Origin: Eulemur rufifrons
Taxonomy: Eukaryota; Chordata; Mammalia; Primates; Lemuridae
Length of the DNA stretch: 64,000 nucleotides
NCBI RefSeq assembly: GCF_041146395.1
Contig: NC_090989.1
Coordinates: forward strand, 221,558,843-221,622,842
Reading direction: 5' to 3'
Shown here: positions 51,605 through 62,564 of the stretch, in pieces
Position numbering within the stretch: the stretch's first letter is position 1
Layout: the number at the start of each line of letters is the position of its first letter
Position numbers and translations under genes: made by a program
The notes under the pieces: model-generated
Seen by the model: only the letters and a program-made list of their open reading frames with translations
The model's database searches: none
What the model was told of the DNA's origin: nothing

Positions 51605-51785
51605 CCAATACACATTTGGGAACTTCAAGTTGTCCAGTTCAAACTTCTTACTCTTGCCTTCAGGGCCTTCCAGACCATGACCAACATCTTTTTGGACGTA
51701 TCTCCTTCCTTCTTCTATTCTCGTTGGCCTAGTTTTCTTGTCTAACAATGCTTTTGTTTCCTTTTCTGCATGCATTTGCCTTTGA
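51605..51785 (+). mobile_element. L2 LINE fragment, plus strand
   Basis: The text ttgccttcagggccttccagaccatgacc and tctccttccttcttctattctc resembles L2 ORF-end text. It is tentative. Confidence 0.45.
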
Positions 51786-52574
51786 TTTTGTGCTAAGGGG
51801 GTCTCTTAATTTTCACTCTAATCAAAGTTCAGAACTATCAGTTCCATGTCCAAATTTACTTCTGAAAATATGATTTTTTTTAAACTAGGTACAGTGTTTG
51901 TTTTTTAATTAAATTTGAAAGCCTGAATGTGGGGTACATATGCTAGTTTGCTACAACCCCCTAATTTCTACCATCATACTCTTTTAATTGGCTCTTCTCT
52001 TTTTAATTCTCACCTAGGTCCTTGTTGACACTTGAAATTAAAATCTCCATGAGCTCATTCAAATCCTACTAAATTTTTCTTTAATGAAGACTGTCCAAGC
52101 CATTCTAGCCCATAGAAATGACTTCTATCTTTAAACTTGTTTCCTCCTCTGATCATACTGTTTTATGCCCTTTAGTTGGAAATTATGTACTGCTTTAAAA
52201 TATCTCTATATTGAGTGATTTAATAGTTGCTTGAATGTTTAACTATTTTAGTTTATCTCTTTAGCAAGCTAAAGTAGCTAGAAGGGTTTAATAACCTTTC
52301 CATGTTTGCAGGAATGCCTTACATTCAAAACGAGTGCAAAAAATATTAGGTTGAACCATGAGAAATTGCTACCTTTGTTTGTGCAAATGGTTAAATATCA
52401 GCAATTTCAAGTGGTTTGACATAATGGTCAAATTTGATTTTTAATTTACAAACTTATGAAACTTCCTGAAATGGATTTTATATTTTGCTTCTTTTTTATT
52501 GGAATAAAAATTTCAATAACATTTGCTAGAGCTTGAGCGTTATGTTTACAAATTAAAATTTTAAAAAATCATTT

Positions 52575-52874
52575 TAAATTCTAGCCCTTTGGGAGGCCAA
52601 GGTGGGAGGATTGATTGAGATCAGGAGTTTGAGATTAGCCTGAGCAAGAGTGAGATCCCATCTCTACCAAAAAATGAAAGGAAAAAGAAAAAGAAAAAGA
52701 AAAAGAGAAAGAAAAAAGTTTGCTGGGTGTGGTGGTACACCTGTAGTCCTCAGGAGGCTGAGGCAGGAGGATCGCTTGAGCCCAGGAGTTTGAGGTTACT
52801 GTGAGCTAGGCTGACGCCACTGCACTCTAGTCAGGACAGCAGAGTAAGGCTCTGTCTCAGAAAAAAAAAAAAAG
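52575..52874 (+). mobile_element. Alu SINE, 5'-truncated, expanded A-rich linker
   Basis: The first roughly 35 bases of the consensus are missing; the copy begins at ctagccctttgggaggcc. The middle A-rich linker has grown into a (GAAAAA)n-like run at 52675-52717. The right arm again has gctgacgccactgcactc and a poly(A) tail. Confidence 0.93.
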
Positions 52875-53029
52875 AAAAGTCCTTTTAATCTGAGCGTATG
52901 AACAGTAAACATTATTAATCTATATTTAAAATATAAAAAAATAAATATTTTTTGAGAAAGGAAATAGAAGAATCACTGTATATATTTTACCAATATTTGT
53001 TTCCCAAGAAAGAGAGGTAGGTAGTTGTA

Positions 53030-53250
53030 GTTGCTTGAGTATTATCGTACACTCAGTTACCTAAACTTTAATTCTAGTTCTAGACAAGTAGTTACTTCAT
53101 CTTGTTAGCTTCTTTTTCCTGCTGTGTAAAATGGAAGTAATGGTAATAATGCCCTTCTGATAGGTTTGTTGGGAGGATCAAATAAGATAATACATATGGA
53201 AAGTTCACGGATGGTGCCTTGTACACACTAGACACTCATGTTGGTTTCCT
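53030..53250 (+). repeat. MIR SINE, plus strand
   Basis: The text gctgtgtaaaatggaagtaatggtaataatgcccttctgataggtttgttgggagg is a clear MIR 3' core. Confidence 0.75.
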
Positions 53251-53389
53251 TCCCTTTTTTGTTCAGGCAAGGATGGTCTTAGGGGGAATGTTAGCAACAA
53301 ATGATGGTAATCTGTAATCATCAAGACTATTGAGACTGCTTGCTTTTTTATTTATTAATATTTTATTCATTTGGATCTGTGCAATAAAT

Positions 53390-53745
53390 ATCTCTGACCT
53401 TGTGCCTTAGTACCTTTACCTCTTTATTCTGTTGTTGCTTCCTTTGTTCCAGCCAAGTCCAAGTCTTCTTTTAATCTTTGCTTGCACTATAATTTTCCCC
53501 ATACTCACCAGGGTCCATTTCTCAGTTCCCTTTACTTCTTCTCCTCCACAGCATTTATCACAATTGCAGTGAAAAAGTAATCATGTAGTTTAGTGTTTAA
53601 TATCTTCACCTTTGCTAGATTTTAAACCCCAATATAGTGACCATTTTGGTTTCATTCATTGTTGTTACTACAGAACCAAGCATAGTATCACCATGTTTAA
53701 TTTGTATTTGTAAAATCAATGACTGACTGCCTGACAGATTTTAAC
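53390..53745 (+). mobile_element. L2 LINE fragment, plus strand, with 3' end
   Basis: The text cctttgttccagccaagtcc, cacagcatttatcacaattgc and attttggtttcattcattgttgttactacagaaccaagcatag follows the L2 3' region. Confidence 0.65.
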
Positions 53746-53749
53746 TAGT

Positions 53750-55340
53750 AGATTTTTAGACAGAGACCTAGAGTGGCCCCCACACAATCAGGATGGAGTG
53801 TTAGGTGTTCCCCTTAAGGTATTTGCCAGCTATAAATTGTATCTAAAAAAGAAACTACTGATTCTAATTAATGAAGCTGGTAGGAAGGAGGATCCTATCT
53901 TTAGCCAAACCAGGGACACGAGCTCTGCATTTAAAATGCAGAATATAAAGATTTGAGAGTGATTGATGCTGAAATTTGGAGAACTAGAAATACAAATGTT
54001 ATTCAGAATGCACAAGCCAAGTTCCATTGTTGACTCAGATGGGAAAAGTCAAAACTTTAGATGTTATACTGAGTTATTACTGTTTCCCTTGTTTATGTGT
54101 ATCATAATCTTGATGTAGTATATTCATTCTTCTGCCTGCCCCCATCCTTTTCCTTCTTCCTTTAAATAAGTAGTCTTAATAGTTTTGCCTCTTGTTTTCT
54201 TCTATATGCCAGTGAGATCGATCTGTGGATATCTGTCTATAGATATCCATCTATGGATATGTATCTATCTATCTTATCCATCTGTAGGGTCCTATATATC
54301 TATATCTATTTCTCATGTGTCATATATGGAGAGTGTAGATGAATGTATATATGAATGAACATTTGTGTATGTATGTATTTCACCAATGTTTTGTCTGAAA
54401 TATTTTACTAAATAAGTTTTCTAGATGGGTTGTTTGAATTTCATGTGGGGATGAAACCATCTCTTATTTTTATCACGTAACATTTTGTTCTTTATTCCTT
54501 TTTTGCTCTAAGAAGCTGTTGCTTTGCCATAATTTTTACAGCAGGATCTGGTACTTTTCAAGTAGCCAAACCTGTTCACATTAGTTTAAGTTCCCAGATA
54601 TCTCATTTTGTTTTTTTTCTGAAAAATAGACTCTGTTGATCTCTGGGCTCTGGACTGCAAATGTGCATTTTCTCAAACTGTTAGGGTAACATCTCCTGGG
54701 GCACTGAAGCCACATTAGGAAAATTGAAGGAAAAAAATTCATTTTTCTTGTCCTCGAGTTTTAAATGTTTGCCCTGAAGCTAAGGTTTCCCTTGGCTAGT
54801 GTATGTAGAGCTGTTACAGAATTTAGAGGCTAGTAAAATGCATCCTAAAATACTATGCCAACGATTCTCGAGGCCAAAATAGGTAGACCTGCAAGGAGTA
54901 TGGATTAAGTTTTGCTTTGGCGTCCATGACTTGCATTTTTCTTAAGGGATTTTACATACTGTCAATGGCTTTTCTTCATGCATCTCTATTATGAAGCTGA
55001 GATAATATAGCAAATTCCATGCCTATGCTCTAAGGTTCTAACTCAGAAGTTTTATGGGGATGGATTTGTGCCAAATTTTTCTTCTCACTTTTTAAATTTT
55101 TATTTTAAGTCTTTTTCATTGCTCAGGCTTAATTTGGCTCTCTCAGATAGAAGGGATTGAATAGCCAGCATTTGTACTTTTCTCAATAAAAGTACAAATT
55201 CTTTGAGTTTTTTTTATTCCCCTAAACTTTGTGTGCCTGTGGGTGTTTCTGTATGAAATTGTAAACATAAAAACATGAAAGGCAAGCTAGAAGGCAAGAC
55301 TCCCCCTCCCCAGCTCATCATATACCTGGTTGCTCATCTT
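53750..55340. other. Unique intronic sequence upstream of the exon-like ORF
   Basis: Nothing recognised except the GATA-type microsatellite. Positions 51790-52570 and 52880-53025 are also without recognised content. Confidence 0.5.
54215..54330. repeat. Imperfect GATA/TATC-type microsatellite
   Basis: Repeated tatctgtctatagatatccatctatggatatg units, with many ATCT/AGAT tetramers, form a decaying tetranucleotide tract. Confidence 0.75.
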
Positions 55341-55356
55341 TTTCTTGTCTAACTAG

Positions 55357-55544
55357 GTACGATGCATCCTGCCAAGATCTGCCAGATAGTGGCACAGAAA
55401 TCCCTGACTAACAAGCCTTTGATTACTGTGGTTTCTTTGAAGACAGGAAAAGAACGCTTCAACTTCTTAGAACCAGAGCTGTCCAAAGAATATTATTTGG
55501 CAACGGAAAAGTTATTGGAGAATGCAGATGACTATATATTTTGA
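55357..55544 (+). CDS. Unrecognised exon-like ORF (60 codons), possible exon or gene relic
   Basis: A pyrimidine-rich tract ending in CTAACTAG (55349-55356) precedes an ATG at 55362 and 60 open codons ending in TGA. The product starts MHPAKICQIVAQKSL and contains KERFNFLEPELSKEYYL. Composition is mixed and charged, with no low-complexity runs. The tract with a CTAAC branch-like motif and AG would make a plausible splice acceptor, so an alternative terminal exon on the TRPM3 strand is possible. The F-x-F-L...YY spacing is reminiscent of SURP modules, but this is too weak for a family call. No poly(A) tail follows; diverged L1-like sequence starts about 20 bases downstream. Chance or a decayed retrocopy are real alternatives. 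Confidence 0.3.
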
Positions 55545-55559
55545 TTTGAAAATATATTC

Positions 55560-55785
55560 ACAATATATCATTGGGTGGAAAAGAATGTTATAGCATAGTG
55601 TGTAAAGCATGATCTTATTTTTATTCAAAGAGAGAGGAGTTCTTTATGTATGCATCTGTGTGGGCCTGTGTCCATGCACATAATCGATTAATATGTATTT
55701 TGACACTAACAGCAGTTATCTCTGATGATGGTATTTAGTTTTTGATGTTGTTATTGTAAAAGAAATTGTATAGTAAAAGTGTCTA
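55560..55785. mobile_element. Diverged L1-like fragment
   Basis: The text gtgtaaagcatgatcttatttttattcaaag and cagttatctctgatgatggtat resembles an old LINE 3' block. Assignment is tentative. Confidence 0.4.
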
Positions 55786-55789
55786 ATAA

Positions 55790-55900
55790 TGGAGATAATT
55801 TTTCTTGAGTGCTTACTGTTTTAGGCATTGTTAATGCCTTATCTGACTTGTTTCACGTCTCACATTATTTAGTATTATAAATATTTTAATAAGAAATAAG
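55790..55900 (-). repeat. MIR SINE fragment, minus strand
   Basis: The text gagtgcttactgttttaggcattgttaatgccttatc resembles the reversed MIR 3' end. It is short and diverged. Confidence 0.5.
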
Positions 55901-55904
55901 TAAC

Positions 55905-57055
55905 ATTTAATCAAAACGATGAAGAATATCAATGTCTCAAAAGAAGGCTACCTTTTTCTTTCCCCCACTTTTCCGACTATACTAAAAGTAAGGTGTTGAA
56001 CACCAAATATTTAATTTGAGAAATTATAGCATTAACATTCCTTTTCATGAAGATTCAAAGTCTTCTCTATTTTCTTGTACTTCAAAAAAACCTCTTCATG
56101 GGCTCAATTTATAGATGCAAAATAGCGTGGCTCTTGGTATAAATTAATCTGTGATATTTAGGATCCTGTCACTTTTGACCATCTGTGGATCTGCCCACAC
56201 TAGGTCCATCCCAGAGAGAGATCCCACAGATAATTTGCTGCTGTTGAATTAAAGATCAGGTTCAATTATCTGAATTTGACCATGAAAAGTTAAAATTCAG
56301 AAACCATCATGTTGGACGATCAGTGGGTGCCCCTTTGGCGTTCTGTGGTCTCTAAATCAGTGGTTTCTGAGCTATCGAGGAAGCTTCTTAACTGGCTTAC
56401 TTTCCACCCATAATCAGGAAACCATTGCCCTTTTATACAATCTAAATTTTTAAAAATTGAGTCTAATTTGTCTCCTTGTAAACTCACAGATCATTGATCT
56501 ATTTATACTTGGTCTCTTTTTCAAAAAAAATTGACCCAACTTCTTCTGATAAGTTAGATAATCCTAACGAGTGCAAGAATCATCAGTTGAGTAAATGCCA
56601 TCTCTGGGAAAGCAGCATGCAATTGCGTTTCCCAATGTTTTGATTGTTGCTCAGCATCCGCTCTCCGTGCCAGTGGAGGATCCCATGCTCTTACCAGAAA
56701 AGGATAAACGTTTGTATGTGTGTATATGTCTGTCAGCCAACCACATGGCAAACTGAGAATCAAACTGATTTTTGTGAAATATTATCATTTTCTTCAGAAA
56801 TTTTATAATACATTCCAGGTTTTTGAATGCTTGTTAAAGTTACTACAATAAAGTAGTATCTTGAGGCCTTATCCATGGCTTAAGCTACAGGTCATGTATA
56901 TATAATAATTACTGATCTAGTATTATATAATGAACAATATCAGGGTATTAATTTTCTACCATTACTAATAGCATGAAAATCAATGAAAATTAGTTATATA
57001 TATACACCCCCAATATCCAATTGACTACCAGGTTTGCCTGTACCTCAATGTTGCA
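55905..57055. other. Unique intronic sequence, nothing recognised
   Basis: AT-rich, with no repeat or exon supported. The same applies to 57300-57865. Confidence 0.5.
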
Positions 57056-57059
57056 CTGA

Positions 57060-57300
57060 TAGTACAAAGCCAACATTTCTAGACTTATTCTCATTGATTC
57101 TGTTATCTCAGCCCCTCTGAATGCATCCCCTTCCTGTATTCTCTGTCTCAGAGAATAGCCCATCACTTTTCTGCCCTTTTCCCTCAACTACACCAGGAAT
57201 CTTGGAGTCCATTCTTAATTCTATTCTTTCTGTTGAAACTTCCACATCCAACCAGTCACTATTTCTCGTTGATTTTATGCCTAACTATTCTGAATCACTT
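57060..57300 (+). mobile_element. L2 LINE fragment, plus strand
   Basis: The text ctcaactacaccaggaatcttggagtccattctt ... cacatccaaccagtcactat follows an internal L2 block (…cttggagtcatccttgac-type). Confidence 0.55.
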
Positions 57301-57841
57301 AAAAATAACAGATCATCTGTGAATGTAATTGTAGTCACTGATTTTTTATTGTAGTCATTTAATTTGAATGAGTGTCATGGTTTGGTTGTAACATGATTGG
57401 GAATAACAGATTATGGAAAACTTAAGATAAACCATATGAAAATACAGGTTCAGTGTTTTCAGTTCTTTCAGTATTTTATGAGAACTTAGAAGTCTTGAAC
57501 TTTGTGTAAACTCTTGATTTTGACATGTAAGCCTCTGACTCAAATAAATGTGCCAGGCTACTTAAAAAGTTTTATAAATTAAATTTACCCTGTGTGTTGC
57601 TAGTTTTAGGCTTGTGCACTTAGATCATGTTGAGTACCAAATTTCACATACATTTAAATTATGTTCTTTTTAAAAAATAAGTTATTAAAGAAATAACTTA
57701 AGTAATTATTTTTCAGAAATAATTAGTTTTCTAAATTGATATTTTGAGAATACAGAAGAAACGAATGTGGAAATATTATTTTACCTCTTCACATCCTGGA
57801 ACCATTCTCTGGGACTTCAAGAATAAACTTCTATAATCTGA

Positions 57842-58217
<376 letters not shown>

Positions 58218-58219
58218 AC

Positions 58220-60580
58220 ACTCAAATCTTTTAGAACTTTTCTTTATCATCCTTTATCAAGTGGTGTGGTTATTTTCATTCCCAAAGTGGAATGTAAATG
58301 TAACTGTGTCTTCATTGAGTTACCTGAAGAGATTTTACATTTTGTAATTTCTTGGTTCCATTTTGCTAGAAGAAATAGACTTTGAAGTCCATTATGTTAA
58401 GTATTTTTTCTCTTTTATTTGAAAAATTTTTATTAACTGAAGCATTAGTGCCTTTTATGACTTGACTTTTTAAAATGACATTAGAAGTAATCTTTTATTT
58501 TAGACTTTTGAGAGTGCCTAAATAATTTTAAGGCTCACCTAGGATTCTATTAAAATAAATTATTCTTAATATTGTGTTCATTGCACAAAATTTGGTGAAA
58601 TAAATTGTTACATTTAGGTACAAGGTACTAAGAGTTTTAGTTTGTTTTGTTTTTCTTTCTGGCATTGCCTGAAAGCACTAAGATTGCTAACGGGTAGGAA
58701 AATCATAGCTGAAATTTTAGTGGCATCTATGAGAGCTCAAGGAATAGAAAAACTAGTGACTGGCAGTTTCCATGACAACAACGGAATTTTCGGGCTAGAA
58801 AGATGTGTAGGATACACCAACAAATGTGCCAGAAATTGGTCTCCATGACGACAGCAGTGTGAATGGGGAAATGTATGCTCATGAGATTTTATTTTAAAAG
58901 CTTATTGGGTTATTTTAGAAGAAAATCCTTGCCAAATCAATATTTCTATTATGTTTACTTTTTTTAAATACATAGCAAAAAATAAGGGAGTCTATCTGTT
59001 CCAATATTTTTGAGAAAGTAACATTCTTAAATATTTGTATTACAAAAGAGGTTATTGACTTACAAATAACTCCGTTGGCAGCATTTCTGAAATTAGGGAC
59101 TCAAAGAATACAGGTTTTTCAAATGTATTTACTTTTAAATTTCAACATTCATTTCTGGGAGCAGTACCTCCAAATTTGAAAATAACTACAGAATTATTTG
59201 AACTTTCTAATGTTTTTGAACATAAATCAGCCACCAGAATGCACAATATATTAATGATTTACTCCTATTGCATCAAAAGACAGGATTTATTATAGTTGTC
59301 ATAGAATAAAAGAATACTCGAAGCTAATTACTGCTCAAGTTCTTCCTATGCTTTGATTTGTAACAGCTTTTGGTGAATTTTCCTTGTTGGTGTGTTTTGA
59401 AAAACTCTTATTTATTATAAGCACTAGGGAAATGGGTTGTGCCTTTAGTGTTTTGTGTGCGTAACTAAGGATGCATATACTATGTGTTAGTGAAGGATTG
59501 ACTCAATCATAAGTACTGGCCTTGTGCCTAAGGTTTAAAATACTTTGTGAGCACATGTTCTTTCTGTTTTCGGGGCAGATGCTTGTGTAATCATTTATTG
59601 AGACCTGCTTGGTAAGATTGATGTGTTCGTGTTAGTGAGGAAATGTAAGATTTACAAAACTATAAGGGTTTAGGTAAAGCAAGAAAGGTCTAGTATGCTC
59701 AGGGCTGATATCAGCTGGCAGCAGTTAGAACTCCTAGGCTAAAAGGGACTGGGGGAAGGAAACAGGCAATCCCAGAACCCGAAAGAGTAGCTATGGAGGA
59801 GGGCCACTTAACAGGTGCTACCACCTTTTGTAGAGGGACACAGATAACTAACGTGGAAGAAGCCTAACCTAACAGGAGCTGAGGGGAGAGATGCCCCAAT
59901 CACTGTCTTCACTCTCAGTCTCCTGTTGATGTCTCCCATTGGCTGAACCCCACAGAAGCCAGAAAGCAAAGATACAGATAGATGTAGTCCATAAAGGTCA
60001 ATTTACAAGGGCATGGAACAGGGAAAAGAAGGATGGAAAATGGATCTGGAAGGGCAAACACAAGGTATCCAGTACCACCAGAAATGATACATCTCAAAAT
60101 GTCAAAAAAGAAAATCAGTGTGATTTAAAACCATCACACGCATATACATGTATGTGTGCATATACGTATGTGTGTATCAGTTTGGGTTAACAGCGATATA
60201 AATATCGGTGTAAACTGTTAGAGAAATAATTCCTTTTACGCTCTATTTAAAAAAGAAAACAAAATTGAGTGTTACTAATGTGGAGGTATTGATTAAAGTC
60301 TTTTTTAAATAATGAGTTCTACTTCCTCATTGTTTATACTCATTTACCAAGCACCCACCTTCAGTGAACAATATTGTTTTAAGCTTATACAAAATAAGCT
60401 AAATAGTTTAGCCTTCTTTTCTAAAGATCAGTGTCATAGCCCTGAAAAGGATTACCAAAATATTAGATATTATATGAACCAACAGAGAAGAAGTATGAAC
60501 CATTTCAGGGAGTGATAATGCCTATGCTTATTTCTGAGTAAGGGTGAAGAAGGGAGTATAACACATTGTTCTAGCCTTTA
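58220..60580. other. Unique intronic sequence with two X-box-like motifs
   Basis: No repeats were recognised. The block 58640-58860 has a more balanced base composition and carries two imperfect RFX-type motifs (58766-58779 and 58838-58852). Confidence 0.45.
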
Positions 60581-60593
60581 AAAGCTAATCATT

Positions 60594-60930
60594 GGCCGAG
60601 CGCGGTGGCTCACGCCTGTAATCCTAGCACTCTGGGAGGCCGAGGCGGGTGGATCACTCAAGGTCAGGAGTTCGAGACCAGCCTGAGCAAGAGCGAGACC
60701 CCGTCTCTACTAAAAATAGAAAAAAATTATATGGACAACTAAAAATATATATAGAAAAATTAGCCGGGCATAGTGGCGCATGCCTGTAGTCCCAGCTACT
60801 CGGGAGGCTGAGGCAGGAGGATCGCTTGAGCCCAGGAGTTTGAGGTTGCTGTGAGTTAGGCTGACGCCACGGCACTCACTCTAGCCTGGGCAACAAAGTG
60901 AGACTCTGTCTCAAAAAAAAAAAAAAAAAA
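60594..60930 (+). mobile_element. Alu SINE, full length, with 13-bp target-site duplication
   Basis: It starts GGCCGAGCGCGGTGGCTCACG, has both monomers and ends in an A20-type tail. AAAGCTAATCATT occurs immediately before (60581-60593) and after (60931-60943), a perfect target-site duplication. The linker contains a duplicated-looking insertion (ttatatggacaactaaaaat). The right arm reads gctgacgccacggcactc, the form seen in strepsirrhine Alus. It is the youngest-looking Alu in the window, with several intact CpGs. Confidence 0.97.
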
Positions 60931-61189
60931 AAAGCTAATCATTTATTTGAGAAAGAAGAATTTACAGTCAAGAGGCTAAAGAACATGAATAAGAACATGT
61001 GATAAAGTGTAAAAAATGACTACAGATATAGAAGTTTTTTCAAACAAGAACAATCAGAACACCACTCATTTGAAGTTTCATCTGATACTCTTGCTGGGTC
61101 TACACAAGGCAAACATTCTCTATTAGTTCTTTATGTAGCCTTGTGTTTGTGGACCTGCTTTGTTATTTTCTGATTGTTCAATTGTAAAT

Positions 61190-61390
61190 ACTACTGTACT
61201 TGGAGTAAAAAGACTTGAATTTAAATCTTGGCTTGACTATTTTCCAATAGTGTGATTTCAATTTTAACATTTTAGTGCCTCCATTTTTCTTATTTGTAAA
61301 ATGTGAACTTAGAATGAAATAATGAATGGAAAATCTATCATGTGCAATTGACACATAGTAAGTCCTATAAATGAAGTAGATCCTGTCCTT
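61190..61390 (+). repeat. MIR SINE, plus strand
   Basis: The text agacttgaatttaaatcttggc, ttcttatttgtaaaatgtgaac and cacatagtaagtcctataaatgaag follows MIR. Confidence 0.65.
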
Positions 61391-61474
61391 TTATTTATTA
61401 TTTAATCAGTTGGTATGGTTTTTGATGGAGGGTTAGAGAAGTAACCATTTCAGAAGTTTAACCAAAAGTTTCCT

Positions 61475-61600
61475 TTTGTAGATGAATAAATTGAAGTTTT
61501 GAGAAACTAAATCATTTGTATAAGGCCATACAGATAATAACACCAGAAGTGGAATTCAAAATAAAGTCTAACACTAAAGCCACATTCTTACCCACTACTA
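61475..61600 (-). repeat. MIR SINE fragment, minus strand
   Basis: The text tgtagatgaataaattgaagttttgagaaac ... agaagtggaattcaaaataaagtc is the reversed MIR core. Confidence 0.6.
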
Positions 61601-61904
61601 CAATTTCAGATATTTTATTGAATTGTATTAAATGATGCACTTGCATTTATTTATTCCTGCATCCATTTATTCACTCAACCTTGGCACATACCAAAGTATT
61701 CTGGAATTGTTACTTCTCTCTCCCTGGCCTCTCGGCACTGCGAGGGAAGGTCTGAGCAGTGAGGAGGTACTCAAAAACTGCAGAATCAGTCAACATTGAC
61801 CAAACCCAGGCACTTCTCCACCTGGTGGGGGTAAATAAGAAGAATGAGGAATGAATATTTAATAATTCCCTTGTCCAAAACTAAAGCCATCCCCAACATT
61901 AGAG

Positions 61905-62110
61905 AAAACAGTGCAGTATAGTGAATTGTAGGGGCTCTGAGGTAGAAATACCCACATTCAACTCTTAATTTGCTTATTTGCTGAGTGAATTTGACTTCTC
62001 TGAGCCTCAGTTTTCTCACCAGTAAGTGTGGTTAATAGTGGCTATGTCATTATGCTCTTGTGAGCTCTTTTGTGCTGCCAAATATAAACATTCAATACGT
62101 GGTACCTAGG
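61905..62110 (+). repeat. MIR SINE, plus strand
   Basis: The text gtatagtgaattgtaggggctctgagg, tgacttctctgagcctcagttttctcacc and acattcaatacgtggtac follows MIR end to end. Confidence 0.75.
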
Positions 62111-62299
62111 AATAAGAATACTTTAGTGCTATCTGATTTTTAAAATCCAGCCACAGATATGTTTTTCAGCTTTGAACTTAGCAGTTGCCTAGAGATCTGC
62201 TTAATCACTGTCTGAAAGTATTAAATGACACATGAGGCCTTATCCAGTCATTGACATGGCTGTGTTCTGACTTGATCATACTCAGGAAACCTCATTTCC

Positions 62300-62560
62300 C
62301 ACTATACTCTTTGGTCCCCAGGGATGCAACCACCTGCTCTCTTCTACCTGTGATATTGATTATCTTCTCCCTACTGCTGGGATAAATCCTCTTCCCTCTT
62401 CTCTCAAGCTGAATATTACTAGTCTTTTGAGATTTAATTTCAGTTTGCTGCTTCTAAAAAGTCTTCTGTATTTTCTAGCATTTATTATAATCTGAGTGTT
62501 CTAGGTTCTACCACATAATATAACACCCTCCTTTATGCTAGCTGGGGTCGTTTGGTATCA
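62300..62560 (+). mobile_element. L2 LINE fragment, plus strand
   Basis: The text cttctctcaagctgaatattactagtcttttgagatttaatttcag ... tagcatttattataatctgagtg resembles the L2 3' region. It is moderately diverged. Confidence 0.5.
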
Positions 62561-62564
62561 TTTC

